Shown one piece after another: positions 35,040-44,062 of a stretch of DNA of 64,000 nucleotides. Below the pieces are notes generated by a model that saw only the letters and a list, made by a program, of their open reading frames with translations, was not told the DNA's origin and did no database searches. The position numbers and the translations under genes are program-made. Source of the DNA: Paenibacillus sp. J2TS4 (GTDB lineage Bacteria > Bacillota > Bacilli > Paenibacillales > NBRC-103111); assembly GCF_018403245.1 (NCBI RefSeq), contig NZ_BOSH01000005.1, forward strand, positions 186,001 through 250,000, written 5' to 3'. How positions within the stretch are numbered: position 1 is the first letter of the stretch; every line of letters starts with the position of its first letter.

Positions 35040-35618
35040 TTATTGCCGATCATTGTCCGGAAAGATCGAAGCGAGATCTATCGTCAAACAAGGAATCGTC
35101 GGAGATTGGAGTTGATCTTCTTCCGTTAAAGTGGCCGCAAGCCGATAGCCCTCCCCTTCGGTTAGCACGAATTGATCTACCGTCCGATAGCTTGGGTCGG
35201 CAAGCCAATATTCTTTGACGCCATGTTTCTCATATAACTCTTTCTTGATCGTCTTGTCTCTCTGTCCCGTACTGCTGGACAAAATTTCAACAAGCAAATC
35301 AGGCACACCGAACACGAAACCATCACGAATAATTCCAAGGTTCGCATTAGCTATATAAATGACGTCTGGTTGTACGATATTCTCCTCGTCGAAGTGGACA
35401 TCCATCGGAGCGAGCAATATTTCCCCCTCCTCTTTGCACGCCCCATGAAATGCAAGATGAAAATTCGTCAATATCTTCTGGTGCACATATTTGGGGGAGG
35501 ATAAAAAATCATACCGAATTCCGCCAATAATTTCGCAGCGCTCGGGCACATCGTAAATCCCCCGCTGTTCTTTCACTTTCGATGTCTGTTTGGGATTAGA
35601 TGGTTTGGATGAACTCAT
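35040..35618 (-). CDS. Uma2-family (DUF820) endonuclease-like protein
   Basis: A 192-residue protein of the PD-(D/E)XK nuclease superfamily. Family blocks are present: RCEIIGGIRYDFLSSPKYVH, the metal-binding NIVQPDVIYIAN and PDLLVEILSSSTGQRD, and the KKELYEKHGVKEYWLADP helix. The start ATG 35618 lies 8 nt after AAGGAG; a TTG one codon earlier is less likely. Uma2 genes are abundant in cyanobacteria and scattered in Bacillales. The cellular role is unknown. It stands alone with its own terminator. Confidence 0.88.
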   Translation of the reverse strand: MSSSKPSNPKQTSKVKEQRGIYDVPERCEIIGGIRYDFLSSPKYVHQKILTNFHLAFHGACKEEGEILLAPMDVHFDEENIVQPDVIYIANANLGIIRDGFVFGVPDLLVEILSSSTGQRDKTIKKELYEKHGVKEYWLADPSYRTVDQFVLTEGEGYRLAATLTEEDQLQSPTIPCLTIDLASIFPDNDRQ

Positions 35619-35695
35619 CAAACATCACTCCTTAGCAGATCATAATAATAGCACATTCGTTCCCATTATTATAACCTGTTTCGGTTCGGTTTGCA

Positions 35696-36628
35696 TTAAT
35701 TGTAGTTCGGATTCCAAACCCGCGCTTTATAAATCGCCGCTCCGGGAAGATTGCCCGTCATGGAGGGGTTAATGAAATCAATACGAGCGGTGCACCAATC
35801 GTTGAAGCTGCTTCCGGTATCCGGCCGGATCACCTGATCCGGGACCGTGGAAACGACTTGACCCGATGGACAATTCCCCACACTTTTAACGTTAGCCCGG
35901 CTGATGCTATCGCTATTAGAATAGCTTTCATCGAAGTCATTCAAGGACTTGATATATTGGTATACATGGCTCCCCGTACTGACCCAGAGCCGATCCGTAT
36001 TTCCATACACCGGTTGAAGATCATGGCCATACCGTGTCGGGAGGGCAATCTTATGCACTTCCCGAACTACCGGGGCCGCATCGGGCCCTGCAATCTCAAG
36101 CGCAACCAGATCATCGTCGCCAAGAGCCCATAGCACCTGACGCTCGGGATCCCATTGGACCCCGTGAGCCCCGGGGAACGGGTACTCCACATAATCGCCA
36201 CAGTCCGGCCCCTGGGAGGATGCATAAATGCGCACCCACCCGCCCGTACTTGCTGCAACCGCAATATTTCCGTTCGGCAATAGTTCGGCGGAGTGGGGAT
36301 TGCCTCCGACGTTGCATCCCCATTGTCTGCTGTCTCCTTGGGGGTAAGGCACAACCGCAGCCAGGCCTCTGGAATCGGTAACGGCCATCCAATATCCGCC
36401 GAGCTTTTCATTCCTCCTGATTTTGGCATCGGTAGGAAGTCCCCAGGAGGATTCGAGTCTCTCAAATCCATTAGAGGCGGCTGCAGACCATGTCCACACA
36501 ACGGCGGCTTGCTGGCCCCTTGCCCATTCATCTATCCTCAGAACAATGATCTGGTGCGAGGCTTGATCCGTCACAGCAACAGTATTGTTGCTGACGCCAA
36601 CATTTTTCGATAGGTGCGGGATCTTCAT
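35696..36628 (-). CDS. Beta-propeller-like protein (DUF6528-like)
   Basis: A 310-residue soluble protein with repeated strand patterns (QIIVLRIDEW, AAVVPYPQGDSRQW, HSAELLPNGNIAVAASTGGW, VWNPNYN end) that suggest a six- or seven-bladed propeller. It has no signal peptide. It resembles proteins annotated DUF6528, although I cannot verify this. GGAGGA precedes ATG 36628. It is the last gene of the second sugar locus, 18 bp below the TIM-barrel isomerase, so it may act on or sense the imported sugar. Confidence 0.7.
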   Translation of the reverse strand: MKIPHLSKNVGVSNNTVAVTDQASHQIIVLRIDEWARGQQAAVVWTWSAAASNGFERLESSWGLPTDAKIRRNEKLGGYWMAVTDSRGLAAVVPYPQGDSRQWGCNVGGNPHSAELLPNGNIAVAASTGGWVRIYASSQGPDCGDYVEYPFPGAHGVQWDPERQVLWALGDDDLVALEIAGPDAAPVVREVHKIALPTRYGHDLQPVYGNTDRLWVSTGSHVYQYIKSLNDFDESYSNSDSISRANVKSVGNCPSGQVVSTVPDQVIRPDTGSSFNDWCTARIDFINPSMTGNLPGAAIYKARVWNPNYN

Positions 36629-36646
36629 CTTCTCCTCCTGCTATTT

Positions 36647-37519
36647 TCAGTATTCATTTTTGCTATAGGCACTCATCAAACGACTCCAGCATTGTCCAAG
36701 CCGGTCAGGATTAACCGGTCGTACCTCGAACATGAATGGGCCTTGATAACCGCATTCAAGTAATGCGGAAATCACGTCGTTCCAACGAATGACCCCCTCC
36801 CCCGGATACCCATGCTTCTCGTCCAGGCCATCATTATCCGACATATGGACCGTAAGGATGCGTGAGCCTATCTTTCTTATATATTGTTCCGGCGCCTCCT
36901 GCAGCAGGTGGTTAACGTCACAGCATACTCCCAGCCGTTCATCGGCTTCGAGCAGCTCTCCCATTTCTTCGCTCGTATTGCCGAGACAGGTTCGCGGCAA
37001 GCATTCCACCGCAACCCGCAGGTTGAATCGTTCAGCCTCGGCCGCCATACGGGCCAATGACCTTCGACAAGCTTGCAGACGCTCGTTTCTTTCGGCATCG
37101 GGTATCGGCTCCCAGCTTGGATGCAGGATGACCGTGCCGATCTTCCATTCAGCCGCTAAGTGCATCAACTGCAGATGCCGAGCGATTGCTGCTTCTCTGT
37201 GTCGTTCATCCACCGCCGAGACATCCCACTCTGTACCATAGGGCAGATGCAAGGACCAGACCTGAATGCCCAGTCCCCTGGCTTGCCGGATAAGCTCCGC
37301 ACACCGATTCTGGTTGCCCGGCTCCAGCATATCGAATACATCATTGCGCCAGGCCAGTTCGATGCAGTCTATGCCGCTGGCCCGTAAATCCTCCAGCTTT
37401 ATATTCGGCACAGCACCTGCCCCAAGCTGGATGGAGGTGCCGGGCTTCCAATCAGCGGGATCAGGCGGCGCACATGCAGTCCGCCCCATGTCAGTTTGAA
37501 TTTCCTTAATTTTGCTCAT
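36647..37519 (-). CDS. Sugar phosphate isomerase/epimerase (TIM barrel)
   Basis: A 290-residue xylose-isomerase-like/AP-endonuclease-2 fold protein. Conserved parts are DCIELAWRND near the start, VILHPSWEPIPD with a metal-binding His, VAVECLPRTCLGNTSEEMGE with the metal-binding Glu, VCCDVNHLL with Asp/His and FMFEVRP at the C-terminus. Cofactor-independent isomerisation or epimerisation of a sugar or polyol is the family role. The frame is open to 37555; I start at ATG 37519, 2 bp after the upstream stop. It belongs to the second import operon. Confidence 0.85.
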   Translation of the reverse strand: MSKIKEIQTDMGRTACAPPDPADWKPGTSIQLGAGAVPNIKLEDLRASGIDCIELAWRNDVFDMLEPGNQNRCAELIRQARGLGIQVWSLHLPYGTEWDVSAVDERHREAAIARHLQLMHLAAEWKIGTVILHPSWEPIPDAERNERLQACRRSLARMAAEAERFNLRVAVECLPRTCLGNTSEEMGELLEADERLGVCCDVNHLLQEAPEQYIRKIGSRILTVHMSDNDGLDEKHGYPGEGVIRWNDVISALLECGYQGPFMFEVRPVNPDRLGQCWSRLMSAYSKNEY

Positions 37520-37520
37520 A

Positions 37521-39188
37521 TCAGTTATCCAGCCCTTGGGCTTGCACCGCTTCATTGACTTCTTCGATCGCTTTCTGTAATCCTTTATTGTCGTACCCTT
37601 TGACCGTCTCCTTCCACATGGCCACCGGATCTTCCTTGGCCAGCATAATCCGGGTTATATCTTCCGCCACGTTAATCGCGCTCAGCTTCGCTTTAGCCGG
37701 CGTATGCAGCAGCTCCACTTTAAAATTGGTCGGAACCGGCTCATAATTTTCTATCCGATGGTTTAGTTCCTTACGAGACATCTCAACCAGCTTCGCTCCA
37801 TAAGCAATATCGACCGCTTCACTTCCGGAGAACTCGGTCCATTGATACCAGGCCGCAAGACCTCCGAGCATATTGAAGGAAGGATAGAGCGAGCCGATGC
37901 TCACGAATTCGCCGTTTTCATTCTTTTCGCGGGTAATGGTATAGGTATCGCCTTCTTTCGTGTAATCTTTGCCTTCTATGCCATAAAACCGGTCGATGAT
38001 AAACTCATCGGATAGTAAGTAATCATAAATGTGGAGAATCCGTTCCATCTTCTTATCGTCCACTTTGGAGCTGAAGTAGCTTTCCGACCAGAAGGTGATG
38101 GCTTGATGGCGATGGCGCTTCCCCTCCGGGTTGGCCCAGGATTCGGGAATAATGGCGATGACATCTTCCAGTTTGACATCTTTGTTATATTTCTCCCATG
38201 AATTACTGAGATTTTTCAATGCATTCGGCGTGGCTTGAATGGAGATGGCCCCGACCTTCCCCTGCCCGAACTTATCAATGCCATCGTTCGTCTGCATAAT
38301 GGCAAAGTCCGGATCGATAGCTCCTTCTGTATAAAGCTCACGCATTTGCTTCACGACTTCATCCATCCGCTCGGAAGCAAAGTAAGGGATATATTTACCG
38401 TCTTCCTTGACCCAAGAGCTATTGCTCAAATTGGCAAAAGTCCCTGTAGCGATCGGAAGCAGCATCGCATTGGAGCGGAACGTCAGGCCGACCGTATCAT
38501 CTTTATGATTGCCGTCCGGGTCCTCCTTGGCGAAGGCTCTGAGCATATTCAGATAATCTTCATAAGTGACCGGAGCCTCCAGCCCGAGATTGTCCATCCA
38601 ATCTTTTCTTACAACCAGGGATCTTTCCACGGCCCATTGATCGTGTTCCTGATACGTCTGGCGCGGGATCATGTAAAATTTATCATCCACTTTAAGCGCT
38701 TTGGTCTCATCCAGATTCATTACTCTTTGAACATTGGGAAACGCACTCAGATCATCCGGCAATTCTCGAATGATCCCTTGTTTGATCCACGAGTAGTAGG
38801 TGTCCGAGTTAATGATGTCGTGGCTGAAGGCATCCGGCAATTCACCGGAAGCGCTCCACAATTGGAATTTCTCGACATAATCGGAATAACTGATCACTTT
38901 ATCTACAAACGTCACGTTAAACTTCTCTTCCATCCTCTTTAAATATTCGTCCGAATTTCGGTCCGGGAACGCCTTGCCAATATTGAACGTGGATACGGAA
39001 ATGTCCATATGTTCGGCGAATGGGTTGTCGTCCGTGCCGCCTGTTTGTTCCTGCTTCTCCTTGTCATTCCCTCCGGAATTGCCCGTATTTCCATTCGTCG
39101 AATTCGAATCCTTCGAGCAGCCCACCATAATCAAAAGCAGAATAGCCCATGCGGACATTAGCCAAATCGTTCTTAGTCTCTTGTTCAC
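37521..39188 (-). CDS. Lipoprotein sugar-binding protein, second locus
   Basis: A 555-residue extracellular binding protein with lipobox MVGCSK (Cys24) followed by a flexible Ser/Asn/Gly-rich linker to about residue 55. The body resembles LplA-type family 1 solute-binding proteins (ELPDAFSHDIINSDTYYSWI, YFASERMDEVVKQMRELYTE). I start at GTG 39188, which has GGGAGG 6 nt upstream; the frame runs open to 39278 through the intergenic repeat. It serves the LplB/LplC permeases encoded just upstream. Confidence 0.9.
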   Translation of the reverse strand: MNKRLRTIWLMSAWAILLLIMVGCSKDSNSTNGNTGNSGGNDKEKQEQTGGTDDNPFAEHMDISVSTFNIGKAFPDRNSDEYLKRMEEKFNVTFVDKVISYSDYVEKFQLWSASGELPDAFSHDIINSDTYYSWIKQGIIRELPDDLSAFPNVQRVMNLDETKALKVDDKFYMIPRQTYQEHDQWAVERSLVVRKDWMDNLGLEAPVTYEDYLNMLRAFAKEDPDGNHKDDTVGLTFRSNAMLLPIATGTFANLSNSSWVKEDGKYIPYFASERMDEVVKQMRELYTEGAIDPDFAIMQTNDGIDKFGQGKVGAISIQATPNALKNLSNSWEKYNKDVKLEDVIAIIPESWANPEGKRHRHQAITFWSESYFSSKVDDKKMERILHIYDYLLSDEFIIDRFYGIEGKDYTKEGDTYTITREKNENGEFVSIGSLYPSFNMLGGLAAWYQWTEFSGSEAVDIAYGAKLVEMSRKELNHRIENYEPVPTNFKVELLHTPAKAKLSAINVAEDITRIMLAKEDPVAMWKETVKGYDNKGLQKAIEEVNEAVQAQGLDN

Positions 39189-39241
39189 GTTAGTCCTCCC
39201 TTGTAAACTTTTTCTATAATACGACAATAAAGAAAAGCGTC

Positions 39242-39277
39242 CATTCCGTTCCGAAGGAAAGGGCCTCCGAAGCTTCA
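39242..39277. repeat. 36-bp fragment of the MITE-like repeat (copy C)
   Basis: Identical at 35 of 36 positions to 16685-16720 inside MITE copy B, and also present in copy A. It contains a direct repeat TCCGAAG. It sits between the permease and binding-protein genes and overlaps the permease stop codon. It could be the remains of a third insertion or an element exchanged by recombination. Confidence 0.65.
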
Positions 39278-40150
39278 TTCCTTCACGGCACCCAAGGTGA
39301 CCCCTGCCGCAAAGTATTTTTGCAAGTACGGATACACCAGCATGATCGGGGCCATCGTTATGATGACGCTGGCCATTTTCAGGCCGTCCGGATACGTTTC
39401 GCTAAGCTGGGCCACCATGGATGCGCCCATATCGTCCCTGGCCATTTTGGTCACATCCATCAGCATGTTTCGCAGGAATAATTGCATAGGATACATCTTC
39501 GTATCCGTCATGAATAACATCGCGTAATACCATTCGTTCCAGCGGGCAACGGCATAGAAGAGAGTAATCGCGGCGATCGTCGGCTTCGATATGGGAATAA
39601 CGATGCGAAACAGAATAAAGATGTCGTTGGCGCCATCCATCTTCGCCGATTCTTCCAGCTCCGGCGGAATGGAGCGAAACTGGTTAATCATGACGATCAG
39701 AAAAAAGGTACTCACCGCCACCGGCAAAATCATGGCGCCATAACTGTTAATGAGCTTCAAGTTCTTGATCGTCAAGTAAAATGGAATCAACCCGCCGCTG
39801 AATAGCATAGCGAAAATAACCCCGGACATCATCACATTTCTGCCCGGCATGCCTTTCTTCGACAAGGCGTAGGCGCCGCAAGTCGTTACCAGCATGTTGA
39901 TGGTTACCCCGGCCAAAGTGACGATCAGCGAATTCGTCAATGCTCTGCCAATATAGCTTCCTTTAAGCAGCATCTCATAGGAGCTTAGCTTAAAGCTGGT
40001 CGGGATCAGATAGAATTGCTGCTTGACCACCGCAGCCGGGTCTGCGAACGAAGTAATTAACACGTTGTAAAAGGGCAAAATCGTGATCAAAGCCAACAGC
40101 ATTAAAAATACGTGAATAGCGTAGTCCGCCCATGTGTTCTTCCAGTTCAT
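39275..40150 (-). CDS. LplC-type carbohydrate ABC permease, second locus
   Basis: A 291-residue six-helix subunit with EAA loop EESAKMDGANDIFILFRIVI and the family C-terminus QKYFAAGVTLGAVKE. Its ATG overlaps the LplB stop (ATGA). No dedicated ATPase is present. The last codons overlap MITE fragment C. Confidence 0.92.
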   Translation of the reverse strand: MNWKNTWADYAIHVFLMLLALITILPFYNVLITSFADPAAVVKQQFYLIPTSFKLSSYEMLLKGSYIGRALTNSLIVTLAGVTINMLVTTCGAYALSKKGMPGRNVMMSGVIFAMLFSGGLIPFYLTIKNLKLINSYGAMILPVAVSTFFLIVMINQFRSIPPELEESAKMDGANDIFILFRIVIPISKPTIAAITLFYAVARWNEWYYAMLFMTDTKMYPMQLFLRNMLMDVTKMARDDMGASMVAQLSETYPDGLKMASVIITMAPIMLVYPYLQKYFAAGVTLGAVKE

Positions 40151-41088
40151 CAGAATAATCCTTCCTGTCCAAGACGTTTGGCTGCTTTATTCGCCGTATA
40201 CAGCAGGACAAAATTAATAATCGATTTGAACAAGCCGACGGCCGTTGACGTGCCGAAGCTTTCTCCTACGGAAAATGTCCTTCTGTATATGTAGGTATCC
40301 AGAATGTCCGCCTTCTCGTAAACCGCGGGATTATACAGGTTAAAAATCTGATCGAAGCCCCCTCCGCCCGAGCTCATCATCGCGCCGACATTGAGAATGA
40401 ACAGGATGGCGACCGTGCTCTTTAGCCCCGGCCAAGTAATGTGCCACATCCGCTGCAGGCGATTCGCCCCGTCTATGCTGGCCGCCTCATATAAGGAAGG
40501 GTTAATCCCCGCTATGGCTGCGAGGTAAATGATCGTCCCCCAGCCCATATCTCTCCACAAGCTGCTGCTGAAGATAAGCGCCCGGAATGAACTCGGGTCA
40601 ACGAGCAGGTTGACTTTTTGGATGCCGAATAGTTCCAAGATCTGGTTCAAAACCCCGAAGGTCCCCAGGAAGTTAATCAGAATTCCGCTAATAATGACCC
40701 AGGACAGAAAATGAGGAAACGTATAAACAACTTGATAAAACTTCTTCAAGCGGGCGGTACGTACTTCATTAAGCAAAATCGCCACAACGATCGGCACGGG
40801 GAATTCAAACAGCAGCCGGCCGAACGCAATAATGACCGTATTCCGAAAGGCAATCCAAAAATCGTTCAGGTAGAAAATTTCCTGAAAGTTTGCCAAGCCG
40901 ACCCACTCACTGCCCCAAATCCCTTTGGAAAAATTAAACTCCTTAAACGCAAGCATCAGGCCGTAGAGCGGAACATACTCGAAGACGATGTAATAAGCAA
41001 GCAGCGGGGCAACGAGAATATAAAAATATCTATATTCGATCATCCGCCTCAGCAGGTTCTTGCGAAAACCCAATCCGTATCCCCTCAT
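40150..41088 (-). CDS. LplB-type carbohydrate ABC permease, second locus
   Basis: A 312-residue membrane subunit. YYIVFEYVPLYGLMLAFKEF marks the first helix, and the EAA loop is YEAASIDGANRLQRMWHITW. It ends NFVLLYTANKAAKRLGQEGL. It is the first transport gene below the two-component pair, with a gap of about 130 bp that presumably holds the regulated promoter. Confidence 0.92.
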   Translation of the reverse strand: MRGYGLGFRKNLLRRMIEYRYFYILVAPLLAYYIVFEYVPLYGLMLAFKEFNFSKGIWGSEWVGLANFQEIFYLNDFWIAFRNTVIIAFGRLLFEFPVPIVVAILLNEVRTARLKKFYQVVYTFPHFLSWVIISGILINFLGTFGVLNQILELFGIQKVNLLVDPSSFRALIFSSSLWRDMGWGTIIYLAAIAGINPSLYEAASIDGANRLQRMWHITWPGLKSTVAILFILNVGAMMSSGGGGFDQIFNLYNPAVYEKADILDTYIYRRTFSVGESFGTSTAVGLFKSIINFVLLYTANKAAKRLGQEGLF

Positions 41089-41221
41089 TTCGTTGTTGTT
41101 TTAAGCGCTTTCATATTATTGTAAGGGAGACCCGGGAAAGTACCTATGGATTAATCTCACTTGACGTATGGAAATTTCTAAGACGTTCTTAGATAAAAAA
41201 CCAAGTTCCCCGACTAATCCA

Positions 41222-42061
41222 TTAGTCGATGCGGAACTCGGTAGGTGTTTTGCCTGTATATTTCTTAAATGTTTTAGCAAAGTAGTAGTATTCGTTGTAA
41301 CCGGACTGAATGGCAATATCGCTGACGGCCAGCTGTGTAGACTTAAGCAGCTTGCAGGCATGTTGCATGCGCAAATCAGTCAAATATTTGGTGAAGTTCA
41401 CTTGCAGCTCCTTTTTGAACAAAGAGCTTAAATAATTCGGGTGTAAGTAAAATTGCCTGGCCATGTCCTGAATGGTCAGATTGTCGCGAAAATGTTCTTG
41501 AATATGCCGCACGATGAGCCGAAGTGTCTCTTTGCCGTCCGTATCCGCTGCATCTGGAGCAGGGGCCGCACCCTTTTCACCCGGGATACTATAGCCCGCC
41601 GGTTCCACTTCAACGGCAGCACAGGGGTGCGTCACATCCCCATGGTCACGAAGGCGCTCGAGTTCATGGCGCAATGCCTGCCGTTCCTTAGCTATCGAAT
41701 GTTTGACAGCCAGGAGCGCCTCCATAATTTCTTCTTCTTTGAAAGGCTTCAAGCAATATCCGACAGCCCCGTAAGTCATCGCCTGCTTGGCATATTCAAA
41801 TTCCGCATAACCGCTGGCAATGATGAATTTGGTAGCCACTTCGGCAGCCTTCAGCTTCCCGATTAACTCGATCCCGTTCATGCCCGGCATACGGATATCG
41901 ATAAAGGCCACATCCGGCCGAAGCTCCGTGATGCGTTCAAAGCCTTCAATGCCATTCGCGGCTATCCCGACGATTTCGAATCCAATTTCTGTCCAGTCCA
42001 CCGTCCCCCTCAAGCTCTCCAGAATCCACTTCTCGTCATCCACCAACATAGCCTTATACAT
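41222..42061 (-). CDS. YesN-like response regulator (receiver + AraC HTH)
   Basis: A 279-residue DNA-binding regulator. The receiver (1-120) shows LVDDEKW, the phospho-acceptor Asp in VAFIDIRMPGMNG and Lys in YCLKPFKEEE. A short linker leads to two AraC-type HTHs (about 190-279: LTIQDMARQFYLHPNYLSSL, AIQSGYNEYYYFAKTFKKYT). It lacks the long central region of classic YesN proteins (about 500 aa). It overlaps its kinase gene by 8 bp and probably activates the transport operon below. Confidence 0.9.
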   Translation of the reverse strand: MYKAMLVDDEKWILESLRGTVDWTEIGFEIVGIAANGIEGFERITELRPDVAFIDIRMPGMNGIELIGKLKAAEVATKFIIASGYAEFEYAKQAMTYGAVGYCLKPFKEEEIMEALLAVKHSIAKERQALRHELERLRDHGDVTHPCAAVEVEPAGYSIPGEKGAAPAPDAADTDGKETLRLIVRHIQEHFRDNLTIQDMARQFYLHPNYLSSLFKKELQVNFTKYLTDLRMQHACKLLKSTQLAVSDIAIQSGYNEYYYFAKTFKKYTGKTPTEFRID

Positions 42062-43871
42062 CTAAATCTTCTCCTTTTGCAGGAATACAGAGGGTCACCC
42101 TCGTCCCTTCGTTCGGCAGGCTGTCAATGGATGAGATGCCGTATCCACTTCCGTAGGCAAAACGAAGACGCTGATGCACATTCATTATACCAATATGCTT
42201 TGGAGAGGAAACAGGGAGAAGCTCTCTTCCCGTCTCTTGATTCCGCAGGCTCTGCCTGATGCTGTCGAGGATGGCCGGCACCATGCCCACTCCATCGTCC
42301 TTCACCCACAACAGCATCTCCCCGTTGCCGCCCATTCGACTGCCTACAACAAGATGACAGGTCACCATACTCGGCTCAATCCCGTGGTATATCGCATTTT
42401 CCACCAGAGGCTGGAGGATCATCTTGATCATTTTACAGTTTAAAGTGGATTCAGCGAACTCATACTGCACATTAAAACGCCCTTCAAAGCGGGTTTGCTG
42501 AACATGGACGTAGGCTTGAATAATATCGATTTCCTCCTGCAGCCTTACGTGCTCCTCCCCCTTGATGCTGTAACGAAAAATCCGGCTTAACGCATCCGAC
42601 ATATCGCGGATTTCCCGAACCCCCCGTGCCAGGGCAATCCCCTTCATCGTCTCCAATGTATTGTACAAGAAATGAGGGTTAATCTGACTCTTCAGGAAGC
42701 GCAGCTCCGCCTGCTGTTTTAATATCTCCAATTCAAAAATATGAGTCCGGGATTCGATCAGTTCTTCGACCAAATCATCAATTTCGTCCAGCAGCGAGTT
42801 AAATTTGTTCGCCATCACGTCAAATTCCGCATAGCCCCTGACAGCTATACGGTGGCTTCGGCTTTCAAGCCCTTTAGCCCGGATCCCATAGATGTAGGAT
42901 AGGAAAGAACGAAGCGGGAGCAAAATGTTCCGGCTGATGAAAATATAGCATAAGAACAAAACCACAATCAGCAGAGCAAAAACCCCAATAATCAAGGTCT
43001 GCACATCCTCCAGACCGCGAAACAGCTCCTTCACCTGAAAAATGCTAATGATTCTGCTTCCAATTTCAGGAATCTGTAATGTATGTACGACAGACTTCTC
43101 CCCATTATGCTTGAAGGTGGAAGAGATCTCTCCCTGTTCATAAACCCTCAACGTTTCAGGAAGCGGCTGGCCGATTTCGGTTGGACTGTTGCCCGCATAT
43201 ATCATCCCATTGCGGTCCGTAACATAAAATTTACCCGTGATGCGCTGCGACATATAGTCCATATGCGGCACAAGCGCATTGACGTCCAGCACCATGATCG
43301 CATATCCGATTTTGGTTCCTGCTCCGGTAGCGGTATCGTAAATGGGCGCCCCGACATAAATGACATAATCTTCGGAAAAAGTTGATCTCAGATGGACGGG
43401 AACTCCGGCCGGAATCGGGTGAATCCCCAAGTAATAGGCCGTTGTGCGCGCAGGAATCTCTTCTAAAGGAATGTCCTTCTCGCAGTTGATACAATTATAC
43501 GTGTTGCCGTTCATTCCAATCAGTACGATTTCCAGAATGCCCTGCTTCATCGATTTCAGGTTCACCAGCAATTTTTCCAGCTTCAAATAAAGCTCATACC
43601 TGGCGAGCGGATCCTCGTTCCGCAAATATTGCTGCACCGTATCGTTATACGCTATATTCGGCATGATCCGGTTGATCGTATCCGCGTTAGAAACAATATT
43701 CTGTTTGATAGTCGTAATCATTTCCTGAGTATATACGCTATTCCGCTCATAGGTAATGTCCAGAATGCGATAATAGCTCCAAATGACAATAACAATGAGC
43801 ATAAGCAAAATAACGATGCCTGTAAAAATCAACTGCCAACGTATCGAATGTCTCCTTAAAAAAGCAAGCAT
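42054..43871 (-). CDS. YesM-like sensor histidine kinase
   Basis: A 605-residue membrane kinase. It has an N-terminal helix (IFTGIVILLMLIVIVIWSYY), a dCache-like extracellular sensor to about residue 285, a second helix, HAMP, the His_kinase region with QINPHFLYNTLETMKGIALA, and HATPase_c (PLVENAIYHGIE, DDGVGM). I start at ATG 43871 after GGGAGG; the open frame begins at 43967. With the response regulator it forms the carbohydrate-sensing pair of the second locus. Confidence 0.9.
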   Translation of the reverse strand: MLAFLRRHSIRWQLIFTGIVILLMLIVIVIWSYYRILDITYERNSVYTQEMITTIKQNIVSNADTINRIMPNIAYNDTVQQYLRNEDPLARYELYLKLEKLLVNLKSMKQGILEIVLIGMNGNTYNCINCEKDIPLEEIPARTTAYYLGIHPIPAGVPVHLRSTFSEDYVIYVGAPIYDTATGAGTKIGYAIMVLDVNALVPHMDYMSQRITGKFYVTDRNGMIYAGNSPTEIGQPLPETLRVYEQGEISSTFKHNGEKSVVHTLQIPEIGSRIISIFQVKELFRGLEDVQTLIIGVFALLIVVLFLCYIFISRNILLPLRSFLSYIYGIRAKGLESRSHRIAVRGYAEFDVMANKFNSLLDEIDDLVEELIESRTHIFELEILKQQAELRFLKSQINPHFLYNTLETMKGIALARGVREIRDMSDALSRIFRYSIKGEEHVRLQEEIDIIQAYVHVQQTRFEGRFNVQYEFAESTLNCKMIKMILQPLVENAIYHGIEPSMVTCHLVVGSRMGGNGEMLLWVKDDGVGMVPAILDSIRQSLRNQETGRELLPVSSPKHIGIMNVHQRLRFAYGSGYGISSIDSLPNEGTRVTLCIPAKGEDLDV

Positions 43872-43973
43872 GCGACCCCTCCCGCCATCAAGCCTACTTG
43901 AGCTTAAGCTGTAACTTATCCTATGTGGGATTCTAGCATAGCGATGCAGGGATGGAAAGGCTTTCATTATTTA

Positions 43974-44001
43974 CAAAAAAATCAGCATGCAGGTGAGCAT
44001 G
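43974..44001 (-). terminator. Terminator below mscS
   Basis: CATGC/GCATG stem with a 6-nt loop followed on the minus strand by TGATTTTTTTG, about 60 bp below the stop at 44063. Confidence 0.6.
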
Positions 44002-44062
44002 TTGTGACGGGTGGATAGGGGTTGAGAGTTTGGATTAGTCGATTTTTGGCTTGGCAAGCCCT